DNA of 38,040 nt, from assembly GCA_900770785.1 (NCBI GenBank), contig CAAGLJ010000052.1, positions 1 to 38,040 on the forward strand, read 5' to 3'. Shown piece by piece: positions 16,577 to 24,701 of this stretch. This stretch comes from Lachnospiraceae bacterium (lineage in GTDB: Bacteria; Bacillota; Clostridia; Lachnospirales; Lachnospiraceae). The notes under the pieces are model-generated. The model did not search any database. It was not told where the DNA came from and worked only from the letters and a program-made list of their open reading frames with translations. The position numbers and the translations under genes were made by a program. Position 1 is the stretch's first letter; every line of letters starts with the position of its first letter.

Positions 16577-17404
16577 CTAGAAAAGTCCGATAACCGGAAT
16601 TGCGCCTACAATACCGATTACGAGAAGTAATACGATACACGCAACAGGTGTCCAACCTTTCTTCTTCAATAAGAAAAACAGCAATAAGGTTAAGAAAAGA
16701 GGAATCATCTTAGGAAGAACGCCATCCAGGATGTTCTGAATAACAATGGGATTTTCACCATTGGCAATTTCCAGCTTAACCGTTGTTCCACCGTAGTTGG
16801 AGGTCAGGGCACCAACGATAAATACACCCAGCATGGATGCTGCTCGAGTAAACTCCTTAGCATTCTTGGTAAGCAGCTCAATAGCCTTGGTTCCCAGTGC
16901 ATAGGACCAGTTCATTAGCCAGAAACGAACCCCAAACTGTACTGCATTAAAGATTACAAGGAACAGGATGGGTCCCAAAATAGAGCCGCCAATCGCCATA
17001 TTCGCTGTAATACCTGCCGTAATCGGAACCAGTGTGAACCAGAAAATAGCATCACCGATACCACCCAAAGGTCCCATTGCCGCAACACGCACCGCACGAA
17101 TCGTGTTGATATCAGCCTTCTGCTGCTCCAGGGATAAAACGATACCCATAACGAAGGTTACCAGGAAAGGATGGGTATTGAAAAATTCCAGATTATGCTG
17201 CATGGAGATGGATAAATCCTCTTTGTTAGTGTGGATTTTCTCCAGACCGGGTAAGATGGAATATAACCATCCGTTAGCCTGCATTCTTTCATAGTTGAAA
17301 GAACCCTGCAGGTTACAGGAACGCCATACCATTTTATTCAGTGTCGCTTTGTCTAACGGCTTAGCCGGTGTTAAATCATTATAATGTGTTGCATTAGATG
17401 CCAT
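16577..17404 (-). CDS. PTS mannose/fructose/sorbose/N-acetylgalactosamine family, EIID component
   Basis: This 275-residue integral membrane subunit works with EIIC to move the sugar while EIIB phosphorylates it. MVWRSCNLQGSFNYERMQANGW at the start and MGPLGGIGDAIFWFTLVPI are EIID signatures; a hydrophobic helix ends the protein. The ATG at 17404 has AGGAGG eight bases upstream and overlaps the EIIC end by 11 bases; a GTG at 17413 would lie inside the ribosome site. The locus context (NagA, AgaS, KbaZ nearby) favours N-acetylgalactosamine or galactosamine as substrate over mannose. Confidence 0.93.
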   Translation of the reverse strand: MASNATHYNDLTPAKPLDKATLNKMVWRSCNLQGSFNYERMQANGWLYSILPGLEKIHTNKEDLSISMQHNLEFFNTHPFLVTFVMGIVLSLEQQKADINTIRAVRVAAMGPLGGIGDAIFWFTLVPITAGITANMAIGGSILGPILFLVIFNAVQFGVRFWLMNWSYALGTKAIELLTKNAKEFTRAASMLGVFIVGALTSNYGGTTVKLEIANGENPIVIQNILDGVLPKMIPLFLTLLLFFLLKKKGWTPVACIVLLLVIGIVGAIPVIGLF

Positions 17405-18206
17405 CTTCGTCACCTCCTGTAGATCCTGCTCCTACTCCGGCAGATTTCATTGCTGTACGTGTCTGGAAGTCATACAATGCGATTGCAATACCCACGAATG
17501 CGATTAAGAGTAATGCAGAACCGCCCAGGCCATCAACGTAACCGATGACGGTTGCCAATGCGAAGCCGGCAAAATAAATACCCCAAAGGTCATTGGAAAG
17601 CATCATTCTAAGTAAGATAGCGAAACCTACGTAACGCATCATACCGCCTGCTGCACTCAATCCGTTCATAACCCATTCATACTCTTTGGATAAATCGTCT
17701 AAAGTCTGGCCAAGAAGCTCTCCACCAATAAGACCTCCTACACAAACTACTCCAAATAAAAGACCCAGAGCTGCCATAGCCAGCCAGTTAACACGAGCGA
17801 TACCCTTAGTATCCGCTTTCTCTGCGTATTTGTCAGAAAGAGACATAATCGGAGACATAACGGTAAACAGTAAAGTAACCATGTACTGACCAATTAATGC
17901 GAAGGGTACTGCCAAACCTACTGCTGCCGCAGGCTCAAGGTTGGAAGAAATGGCAAATACGGTCGCCATGATACCACCAATAACGGCATTGGGAGGCTGA
18001 GCTCCACCTACAGGCATATTACCGATTGTCATTAACTGGTATGTACCACCTACAACTAAGCCGGTCTGTAAATCACCCAGAATAGCACCGATAACAGCAC
18101 CGGTTACGATAGGCTGGTACAGAGATTCCAAGAAGTCAAACTGGTCAATCGCTACGATAAAAGCAACGATAAATACCAGAATAATCTGAATTGCACTAAA
18201 ACTCAT
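17394..18206 (-). CDS. PTS mannose/N-acetylgalactosamine family, EIIC component
   Basis: This 270-residue protein has many hydrophobic helices. The motif GAVIGAILGDLQTGLVVGGTYQLMTIG (broken here by normal EIIC variation) and PVGGAQPPNAVIGGI are EIIC signatures. It forms the sugar channel with EIID. The start has AAAGGAG upstream at a somewhat long spacing. It lies 33 bases after EIIB and overlaps EIID, showing a compact operon. The hydrophilic C-terminal tail is glycine-rich. Confidence 0.93.
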   Translation of the reverse strand: MSFSAIQIILVFIVAFIVAIDQFDFLESLYQPIVTGAVIGAILGDLQTGLVVGGTYQLMTIGNMPVGGAQPPNAVIGGIMATVFAISSNLEPAAAVGLAVPFALIGQYMVTLLFTVMSPIMSLSDKYAEKADTKGIARVNWLAMAALGLLFGVVCVGGLIGGELLGQTLDDLSKEYEWVMNGLSAAGGMMRYVGFAILLRMMLSNDLWGIYFAGFALATVIGYVDGLGGSALLLIAFVGIAIALYDFQTRTAMKSAGVGAGSTGGDEDGI

Positions 18207-18239
18207 GATTGTTCTAATCTCCTTTCCAACGTGATAAAA

Positions 18240-18716
18240 TTATTTGAACAATTTTTCAATGTTCTCTGCGGCTTCTGACGGAACTCTTCTGATTTCGAGT
18301 TCTACCCCTAAGTCACGCAGCTTTGCAAATGCAGCCACATCAGCGTCATCTACGGCAACTGAACCAGCCACCTGACGCTTGCCCTCTGCCATATGCATAT
18401 TACCAATATTCACTTTTTTGATTGGCACACCGCCTTCAACCAGCTTCAGAACATCGGCAGGCGTCTCACATACAATGAAAATCATCTGCTTGTCGGATGC
18501 TTTGTGAATAGTTGAGATTGTCTTCTCCAGAGTCCAATAGCGCATGGATGCATAGCTGGGAGCTGCCATATCCATCAGACCCTGACGAAGCGTATTTCCT
18601 GCCACTTCATCATTGGCTACCAGAATAAGGTTCGCACCAATACTGCCGCACCACTGTGTCGCCACCTGACCATGAACCAGACGGTTGTCAATTCTCGTCA
18701 AAACAATATTAGGCAT
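18240..18716 (-). CDS. PTS mannose/N-acetylgalactosamine family, EIIB component
   Basis: This 158-residue soluble phosphocarrier contains the active-site histidine in TRIDNRLVHGQVATQW (His15), which accepts phosphate from EIIA and gives it to the incoming sugar. It is a single EIIB domain, not fused to EIIA; EIIA is encoded separately at 21624-22058. It is the first gene of the EIIB-EIIC-EIID-HAD operon, with AAGGAGGG seven bases before the ATG. The araC gene is divergently read 272 bases away, so shared regulation is likely. Confidence 0.94.
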   Translation of the reverse strand: MPNIVLTRIDNRLVHGQVATQWCGSIGANLILVANDEVAGNTLRQGLMDMAAPSYASMRYWTLEKTISTIHKASDKQMIFIVCETPADVLKLVEGGVPIKKVNIGNMHMAEGKRQVAGSVAVDDADVAAFAKLRDLGVELEIRRVPSEAAENIEKLFK

Positions 18717-18883
18717 ATTCTTTCCCTCCTTGATTATGATTCTCTCTGAAAATCCCGTTCAGAGTATCTTGATTATAGTACTATTCTGCACAATTGTCAT
18801 TGTCCTTTTTAATAACCTGTTTATTCATTTTAGTTTTTTTTTATTATTTTTTGTCATTTCTTATTATATTATACTCAATTTTA

Positions 18884-18912
18884 TGGATATTTTTCACAAA
18901 TAATGCTATACT
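18884..18912 (+). promoter_or_regulatory. candidate promoter of the araC gene
   Basis: TGGATA (18884-18889) and TATACT (18907-18912) with a 17-base spacer. The surrounding 18780-18950 stretch is very AT-rich and also holds TATAAT on the minus strand (near 18866-18880), which could serve the divergent PTS operon, but no good -35 is seen for it. Confidence 0.45.
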
Positions 18913-18949
18913 AAATAATATTTTGAAGGATACACTTTTTATTTAAGCA

Positions 18950-18986
18950 GTATCACAGTCAAGGCCTGTGATATGCATGAGGATTA
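18950..18986 (+). repeat. third copy of the dispersed repeat, forming a hairpin and the araC ribosome site
   Basis: TATCACAG (18951-18958) pairs with CTGTGATA (18966-18973). The following ATGCATG-A-GGATTA matches the minus strand of 6026-6006, between accD and accA, with one mismatch over 21 bases. The flanking GTATC at the 5' side is also shared. Here the repeat supplies GAGG six bases before the araC ATG. The dyad could also be an operator. Confidence 0.65.
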
Positions 18987-18988
18987 CT

Positions 18989-20188
18989 ATGCAATTTAAG
19001 ACATCCATGAAAGAATTTGAGCCCTTTGGCTCCGTTTATGAAACACCCATTTCCCTGGAAGCGGGGGATTTAATCAGCCGCATAAATAATCTGACTCCCC
19101 AAAGAAGCATAAGTCGGCTGCTTCATTTTGACTGTCCGGTCTATCTGGAAATGCAAAGCGGTATGGCTGCTCTGGTGGTGGGTTTTTCTCCCAAATCCTC
19201 CTGTCTGCAGACCTTTTCCATCCACCGAAAGGTTCTTCTTAAACCGGAAGTATATTTTGCTGTGGTAGCCATAAGCAAGAATGCCTCCTGTAAGCTGATT
19301 ACCGCCCACCATTTCAGTATGAATACCTGTGAACTGGATAATCCTTTTTCTTTTAACCGTATTCTGCCCCGTATTCAGATTAAAGAGATTCTGGGTTACT
19401 ATTACAACATTCGTAATTCCGGCTATTTTTTCCAGGGAGAACGGCATGATTACTATGAATTAACCTATGTTGACCGGGGCTGCCTTAGAACCGAAATAGA
19501 AGGAAAAGAATACATTTTGGAAGAAAAAGATCTGATTCTCTACGGACCGGGCCAGTTCCATACCCAGTCCATTTCAAAGGGACAGTCCTGTTCCTATGTT
19601 ACCATCATTTTCTCTATGGAAAATGTCGGTCTACAGGCACAGGATACGGAAAACCAGCTTTTACTGAATAAAATTTTCCATTACGATAAAAAGATTTATT
19701 CCCTGATTAAATCCTTTGTTCAGGAAAGCTCCAGCCAGATTCCCTATTTGAACAGTCTGATGCTGTGTCTCTTACAGGAAATAATTATCCGACTTCTACA
19801 GTCTGAATTCACCGCCCATAAGGATGAGCGGCCTGTACCCCTTAATCGACAGCATTATCAGGATGAGCTTCTGGAGAAAATCCTGTCCTATATTGAAACG
19901 ACTATTTGTGAACCCCTGACTATTGCCGAAATCTGCCAGCGTTTTTCTCTCTCCCGCTCCTCATTACAGATATTGTTTAAAGAAAATCTGAATCAGACAC
20001 CAAAAAAATACATCAGCGACCTGAAGCTGGAAAAAAGCTGCCAGATGATTCGTGAGAACCGCTATACCATCAGCGAAATTGCCCTGATGCTGGGCTTTAA
20101 CTCCATTCATTATTTTTCCAGAGCCTTTACCCAGAAATATCATATGGCTCCCAGCGAATATTCCAGGCAGATGTTTGACCAGATATAA
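18989..20188 (+). CDS. AraC-family transcriptional regulator
   Basis: This 399-residue regulator has a C-terminal double helix-turn-helix (about 290-395: LTIAEICQRFSLSRSSLQILFKENL and YTISEIALMLGFNSIHYFSRAF). A central cupin-like sensor follows the HDYYELTYVDRG segment (about 145-200). The N-terminal about 110 residues are an extra module that I cannot name. The total is about 100 residues longer than simple AraC proteins. I chose ATG 18989, with GAGG six bases upstream; the frame is open from a GTG at 18968. It is divergent from the PTS operon and followed by the Gfo/Idh gene, so it probably activates this amino-sugar locus. Confidence 0.85.
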   Translation: MQFKTSMKEFEPFGSVYETPISLEAGDLISRINNLTPQRSISRLLHFDCPVYLEMQSGMAALVVGFSPKSSCLQTFSIHRKVLLKPEVYFAVVAISKNASCKLITAHHFSMNTCELDNPFSFNRILPRIQIKEILGYYYNIRNSGYFFQGERHDYYELTYVDRGCLRTEIEGKEYILEEKDLILYGPGQFHTQSISKGQSCSYVTIIFSMENVGLQAQDTENQLLLNKIFHYDKKIYSLIKSFVQESSSQIPYLNSLMLCLLQEIIIRLLQSEFTAHKDERPVPLNRQHYQDELLEKILSYIETTICEPLTIAEICQRFSLSRSSLQILFKENLNQTPKKYISDLKLEKSCQMIRENRYTISEIALMLGFNSIHYFSRAFTQKYHMAPSEYSRQMFDQI

Positions 20189-20208
20189 GGAAGTGTAATC
20201 AGCCGCGT

Positions 20209-20228
20209 TAAACGCTTCGGAAAGGAGG
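20209..20228 (+). promoter_or_regulatory. short leader motif shared with the kbaZ-like gene
   Basis: The 20 bases TAAACGCTTCGGAAAGGAGG match 24677-24696, before the kbaZ-like gene, at 18 of 20 positions. Both end in the ribosome site, and both follow an A/T-rich turn that lets GCG or GAAGC pair with CGC or GCTTC. It may be a common translational signal. Confidence 0.4.
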
Positions 20229-20233
20229 CAAGT

Positions 20234-21199
20234 ATGAAAATCGGTGCAATCGGAACCAGTTTTATTATGGATACTATTTTAGAGAATATACAGGCTACCG
20301 AAGGAATGGAATGTGTGGCTGTCTATTCCCGAAAGGAAGAAAGAGGCCGTACACTGGCGGATAAATTCCAGATAGAGAAGGTATATACCTGTCTGTCCCA
20401 GCTGTATAATGACCCACAGGTGGACTGGATTTATATAGCTTCCCCCAATTCCCTCCATTATGAGCAGGCTAAAGAGGCTCTGTTGGCAGGAAAACATGTG
20501 CTCTGTGAAAAGCCCTTTACGGTCACCTCCAATCAGGTAAAAGAGCTGGCAGCCCTGGCTAAAGAAAAACATTTATTTCTGTTTGAAGCCATTTTACCTC
20601 TTTTCCACCCCCATTACCGACTGATTAAGCAGCAGCTTCCCTCCATCGGTAATCTGAAGCTGGTATTGGCTACCTTCTGCCAGTATTCCAGCCGGTATGA
20701 GGCTCTCCTTACGGGCAGCACTCCCAACGTATTCAATCCGGAATTTGCCGGCGGAGCATTAATGGATCTGAATCTCTACAACGTGTATTTTACCGTTGGT
20801 CTTTTTGGTAAACCGGATTCGCTGCACTACTACCCCACCCTCTTTTCCAACGGTGTGGATACTAATGGAATTCTGGTTATGCAGTATCCTGATTTCCTTG
20901 TCCAATGTACCGGAGCGAAGGATGCCTTCTGTGAAAACGGAGTGCAGCTTCTGGGAGATAAAGGCTATATCAGAGTAACACCCACTGCCAGCAACTGCAG
21001 TCAGGTAGAGGTGGTTTTGCGTGGAGAAAAAGAACTCTCCTTTTCCACCCGGCAAAACCCCTGGGCCTATGAGATGCAAGGTCTGGTAAAGCTGGTAAGC
21101 AATCAGGACTATACAGAATGCTACAAAAGACTTGATATCGCAATAGATGTGGTTGAAGTGCTGGAAGAAGCCCGCCGAAGTGGAGGTCTGTCTTTTTAA
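20234..21199 (+). CDS. Gfo/Idh/MocA-family NAD(P)-dependent oxidoreductase
   Basis: This 321-residue protein has an N-terminal Rossmann fold (MKIGAIGTSFIMDTIL; a slightly degenerate GxGxxx loop) and the family motif CEKPFTV (about residues 94-100), whose lysine aids catalysis. The C-terminal half is the alpha/beta dimerisation domain. Family members oxidise or reduce sugars, inositols and sugar derivatives; the substrate here cannot be told. AAAGGAGG is placed seven bases before the ATG. It follows araC by 45 bases and probably shares its transcript, convergent with the EIIA-YajC operon. It may handle a sugar released from the same glycan. Confidence 0.87.
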   Translation: MKIGAIGTSFIMDTILENIQATEGMECVAVYSRKEERGRTLADKFQIEKVYTCLSQLYNDPQVDWIYIASPNSLHYEQAKEALLAGKHVLCEKPFTVTSNQVKELAALAKEKHLFLFEAILPLFHPHYRLIKQQLPSIGNLKLVLATFCQYSSRYEALLTGSTPNVFNPEFAGGALMDLNLYNVYFTVGLFGKPDSLHYYPTLFSNGVDTNGILVMQYPDFLVQCTGAKDAFCENGVQLLGDKGYIRVTPTASNCSQVEVVLRGEKELSFSTRQNPWAYEMQGLVKLVSNQDYTECYKRLDIAIDVVEVLEEARRSGGLSF

Positions 21200-21234
21200 G
21201 CAAAGTCTGTTTGGTACGATATTTAATTAAAAAG

Positions 21235-21282
21235 GCCGGTACAGGTTTGAAAGAAGTTTTTTCAGCTGTACCGGCTTTTTTT
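21235..21282. terminator. bidirectional terminator
   Basis: GCCGGTACAG (21235-21244) pairs perfectly with CTGTACCGGC (21266-21275), followed by seven T on the plus strand and preceded by an A-run. It separates the convergent Gfo/Idh and YajC-like genes. Confidence 0.9.
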
Positions 21283-21283
21283 A

Positions 21284-21586
21284 TTAATTTCCGTCTTTTT
21301 TCAAATTGGTAATGCTCTGGATGGCATAACGATTAATTTTAATCACTGTGTTCTTTGCCACTTCTACATTAACCGTTTCCTCTTCAATCCCTACTACTCT
21401 GCCATAAAGACCACCGGCAAAAAGAACCTGACTTCCAATAGCAAGTCCGGTATGGATTTCTCTCATATCTTCCCGGCGGCGACGCATATTTTTTGCAGAA
21501 ATAATACTTAAAATCAGTGCAAATATACCCATAATAACCGCCAGAGTAATACAGGTCCAGGCAACTACCTCCCAGTTAATATTCAT
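21284..21586 (-). CDS. YajC-like small membrane protein in the PTS operon
   Basis: This 100-residue protein has one N-terminal transmembrane helix (about residues 9-30, AWTCITLAVIMGIFALILSI) and a basic stretch (AKNMRRRR). A small beta domain follows, with the YajC motif GSQVLFAGGLYGRVVGIEEETVNVEV interrupted only by normal variation. YajC is an accessory subunit of the SecDF translocase, but YajC-like genes also occur inside mannose-family PTS operons, for example in streptococci. That is the setting here, after EIIA. The role in PTS function is unknown to me. GGAGG lies about 11 bases before the ATG. It is the last gene before the shared terminator. Confidence 0.8.
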   Translation of the reverse strand: MNINWEVVAWTCITLAVIMGIFALILSIISAKNMRRRREDMREIHTGLAIGSQVLFAGGLYGRVVGIEEETVNVEVAKNTVIKINRYAIQSITNLKKDGN

Positions 21587-21623
21587 TCAATGCTCAACCT
21601 CCGTTCTGAAGCAATACAGTAAT

Positions 21624-22058
21624 TTAAATGCCGTCCTCCTCAGCATTATCCTCATGTTTCTCCAGTTCAAAGCGGACAATATAATCTTTTCCCGTAGGGA
21701 TTAAGGCCTCTGACATTTCCAAAGGGTCATCGAAGGCTGCCATCATCATGCCCCCTTCTACCAGCATGGGTAAGTTAGTGCCTGCTATTACTTCAATCTT
21801 CTGTTCGGGACGGGCAAATTTACATTCTACCGCACACTTGAAGGGTGATCCTCCTGCCAAATCGGATAAAACCAGAATTCCTTCACAATCCTTTAATTCA
21901 TCCATAGCTTTATTGATATTTTCCGTAAGAGTATCTGTGGAATGATCCGCCTCAAAATCTACCAAAGCAACGTTTTCGGTAATTCCTGTAATTAACTTTA
22001 AGCTGGAACCCAGCCCAGTGGCAAAATGTCCATGTCCGGTAACTAAAATTCCTACCAT
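21624..22058 (-). CDS. PTS mannose/N-acetylgalactosamine family, EIIA component
   Basis: This 144-residue soluble subunit takes phosphate from HPr and passes it to EIIB. The N-terminal MVGILVTGHGHFATGL holds the active histidine, most likely His9 by alignment with the THG motif of ManX; His11 is a neighbour. LSDLAGGSPF and GTNLPMLVE are family signatures. It is a stand-alone EIIA, about 3.3 kb from EIIB and in a different operon (agaS-EIIA-yajC). GGGAGG stands nine bases before the ATG. The tail is acidic. Confidence 0.93.
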   Translation of the reverse strand: MVGILVTGHGHFATGLGSSLKLITGITENVALVDFEADHSTDTLTENINKAMDELKDCEGILVLSDLAGGSPFKCAVECKFARPEQKIEVIAGTNLPMLVEGGMMMAAFDDPLEMSEALIPTGKDYIVRFELEKHEDNAEEDGI

Positions 22059-22084
22059 CTCTTTCTTCCTCCCATTTCAATTTA

Positions 22085-23263
22085 TTATTTCAGTTTATAC
22101 GGATATAAGGTTACGCCCTTAACTACTCGATTAACTTCCCCTGTAGGGCAGGGATTGTCCGGAGTGATACCAAGAGAAAGGGATTTTAAAACTGCCAGCG
22201 TCTGTGCAAAGGTAATGAATTCAAAGCCCAGCAATACGTTTTCCATAGGCTTTCCACAGTCCATTACCAGCTGATAATCGCAAAGTGTCTCAAGCCCCTC
22301 ACAGGGGGTGTTCATTACTGCTGCAATGCGGTTCTTCTTTCTCTGGGGACCCATTTCCTTAATCAAATCAATTTCATATTGTCTTTTATAAGCATCATCA
22401 CTCAGATAAATAACGGTCAGGGTAGTATCATCAATGATGGATTTGGGGCCATGACGGAAGCCTAAAGGTGAATCGTACATGGTTGCCACCTGTCCCGCTG
22501 TCAGCTCCAGCATTTTCAGGGCGGATTCCTGTGAAACACCCTTCAGAGCAACATTACCAAGGTAAACGATACGTTCAAATTTAAACTCATCCACGATCTT
22601 TTCCGCAAAGCCATATTGATTATCCAGGAAATTCTGAGTTGCCACACATATCTTCTCAATATCAGCCGTCAGCTCTTCCAGCCGATCCAGATTGAAGGCC
22701 AGCCAGGTTGCCATATACATATTGGAAAAGCTGGAGGTCATGGCAAAGGACTGATCATGGGTTTCCGGTGTCAGATTCAATGCAAAGCAGTTGTCCCGGG
22801 TATCTGCCAGTTTGGAAAGTGTACCTTCATGATTACAGGTAACGAACAGATGGTACAGATTCTGGCATACCGCTTCTGCCGCCTCTACCGCTCCCAGAGA
22901 TTCAGGAGAATTGCCGGAACGTCCGAAGCTCACCAGTATGGTTGGTTTGGTACGGGAGAGAAAGCTCTCCGGCGAGGGTACGATATCGGTAGTACCATAG
23001 GATTTCACCTTATGATTATATTTTTCATTCAAAGCCTGGAAAAGAGAGTTGCCTACGAATTCACTGGTTCCTGCTCCGGTGAGAACGATATCAAAATCCT
23101 CCTCCTTAACCACCTTATCCAGAAATGCCTGCAGCTCATCCTTACAGGCTGCAATCTGTGCAGTGGTCTTTCTCCAGGTAGCAGGCTGCTGATAAATCTC
23201 CTGCAAAGTAAACTGGGAAGAGGTTTCCTGCATTTTATCTGGTGAAATGCTAAAAATATTCAT
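22085..23263 (-). CDS. agaS: SIS-domain sugar isomerase/deaminase, AgaS type
   Basis: This 392-residue protein carries two SIS domains. The first has TGAGTSEFVGNSL and VSFGRSGNSPES, sugar-phosphate-binding loops. The second has the ALKMLELTAGQVATMYDSPLGFRHGPKS region (split by normal variation), with the conserved ELT and RHGPKS. Overall it matches AgaS, which converts galactosamine-6-phosphate to tagatose-6-phosphate with release of ammonia. There is no glutaminase domain, so it is not GlmS. The ATG at 23263 has AGGGGG at a good distance; the ATG two codons earlier is too close. It opens the operon with EIIA and yajC and is divergent from the deacetylase gene. Confidence 0.88.
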   Translation of the reverse strand: MNIFSISPDKMQETSSQFTLQEIYQQPATWRKTTAQIAACKDELQAFLDKVVKEEDFDIVLTGAGTSEFVGNSLFQALNEKYNHKVKSYGTTDIVPSPESFLSRTKPTILVSFGRSGNSPESLGAVEAAEAVCQNLYHLFVTCNHEGTLSKLADTRDNCFALNLTPETHDQSFAMTSSFSNMYMATWLAFNLDRLEELTADIEKICVATQNFLDNQYGFAEKIVDEFKFERIVYLGNVALKGVSQESALKMLELTAGQVATMYDSPLGFRHGPKSIIDDTTLTVIYLSDDAYKRQYEIDLIKEMGPQRKKNRIAAVMNTPCEGLETLCDYQLVMDCGKPMENVLLGFEFITFAQTLAVLKSLSLGITPDNPCPTGEVNRVVKGVTLYPYKLK

Positions 23264-23269
23264 TTTCAT

Positions 23270-23464
23270 TTACCCCCTAGGTTTTTCTCGTTTTTTTTAT
23301 TATAATATAACACGAAAAGTGAAAACACAATGGAGCAATTAAAAGAGATAATACTTGATTTAAAAAATGCAAATTCTTTTTTTCTTTCTCCCATTATAAT
23401 GATAAGCAGGCGGCCATCCATAAACAAAGGATGGCTTTAGCACTAAATACAGGAGGTTATTTCT
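23270..23464. promoter_or_regulatory. divergent regulatory region between agaS and the deacetylase gene
   Basis: TATAAT and TATATT occur on the minus strand at 23304-23299 and 23309-23304, but a clear -35 is missing. CACGAAAAGTG (23311-23321) is an imperfect dyad that could bind a regulator. On the plus strand TATAAT lies at about 23396-23401, and a GCCATCC/GGATGGC hairpin (23413-23435) lies in the leader of the deacetylase gene. Confidence 0.4.
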
Positions 23465-24607
23465 ATGATTATTCAGAGTAAAAAAGTATGGATTGCGGAT
23501 CAGTTTTTTGCTGCTGCAATCGAAATGGAAAATGGTAAAATCGTCAGTGTGCTTCCCTACAAAAGCAAACCTGCTGATGTAGATTATGGCGATAAGCGTA
23601 TCGTTCCCGGCTTTCTGGATGTACACTGTCATGGTGCATTTGAATTTGATACCAACGATGCCCAGGCGGAAGGCCTTCGCAACTGGACCAGAAATATTGT
23701 TTCCGAGGGAGTAACCGGTTTCCTGGCTACCACCATTACCCAGAGTGAGGAAGTCTTAACCAAAGCGTTAAAGAATGTTGCCCGGGTTATGAAAGAGGGT
23801 TATGAGGGAGCAGAAATTTTAGGTATTCACTTTGAAGGTCCGTTCCTGGATATGAAATATAAAGGTGCCCAGCCTGAGCCTTACATTGTTCAGGGAACCA
23901 TTGAACAGTTTGAGCGTTATCAGGCGGCTGCAGAAGGTAATATCAAATATATTACCATGGCTACGGAGCATGATCCGGATTTTGTTTTCACCAAATATTT
24001 GTCCACTCATGGGGTAGTAGTAAGTATCGGTCACTCTGCCTCCACCTATGAGCAGGCAGTAATGGCTTTTGCCAATGGTGCTACCTCCATGACCCATGTA
24101 TATAATGGAATGACCCCTTTTAATCATCGTGCCAACGGTCTGGTAGGTGCCGCCTTCCGCCTGCGTACCATGTACGGCGAAATTATCTGCGACGGTAATC
24201 ATTCCACCACTGCTGCCCTGAATACTTATTTTATGTCCAAGGGACCTGATTTTGGCATTATGGTATCCGACGCATTAATGGCAAAGGGAACCCCTATTGG
24301 AAGCAAGTTCCTTTTTGGCGGCAATGAAATCGAAATTTATCCTGATGGAAGTGCTCACCTGACCTCCACCGGCGGTCTGGCAGGCTCCACCCTGAAACTA
24401 AATAACGGTCTTCGCATTTTAGTTGAAGAAGCCAATGTCCCCTTCAACTATGCCATCAATTCCTGCACCATCAATCCTGCCCGCTGTCTGGGTATAGATG
24501 ACCGTAAGGGTAAAATTGGTGCCGGCTTTGATGCCGACCTGGTTGTTCTGGATACCAACTATGATGTACTCCAGACCTACTGTAAGGGGGAAGCAAAGCT
24601 GGCATAA
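23465..24607 (+). CDS. nagA: N-acetylglucosamine/N-acetylgalactosamine-6-phosphate deacetylase
   Basis: This 380-residue amidohydrolase removes acetate from the 6-phosphorylated N-acetylhexosamine delivered by the PTS. Metal-site motifs are intact: DVHCHGAFEFDTND (HxH), EGPFLDMKYKGAQ (glutamate ligand), SIGHSAS, THVYNGM, CDGNHS and the catalytic aspartate in VSDALMAKG. NagA (GlcNAc-6-P) and AgaA (GalNAc-6-P) are not separable by eye; the neighbouring agaS and kbaZ favour GalNAc-6-P. AGGAGG lies nine bases before the ATG. It is followed 94 bases later by the kbaZ-like gene and is probably cotranscribed with it. Confidence 0.9.
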   Translation: MIIQSKKVWIADQFFAAAIEMENGKIVSVLPYKSKPADVDYGDKRIVPGFLDVHCHGAFEFDTNDAQAEGLRNWTRNIVSEGVTGFLATTITQSEEVLTKALKNVARVMKEGYEGAEILGIHFEGPFLDMKYKGAQPEPYIVQGTIEQFERYQAAAEGNIKYITMATEHDPDFVFTKYLSTHGVVVSIGHSASTYEQAVMAFANGATSMTHVYNGMTPFNHRANGLVGAAFRLRTMYGEIICDGNHSTTAALNTYFMSKGPDFGIMVSDALMAKGTPIGSKFLFGGNEIEIYPDGSAHLTSTGGLAGSTLKLNNGLRILVEEANVPFNYAINSCTINPARCLGIDDRKGKIGAGFDADLVVLDTNYDVLQTYCKGEAKLA

Positions 24608-24701
24608 AGAGGACCTTCAAGGCTCACAGTAAAGGCTGGTTTGTCAGGGAACGCCTGAATACATGGTTTGGAAGCATAAACGCTTCAGAATGGAGGAAAA
24701 A

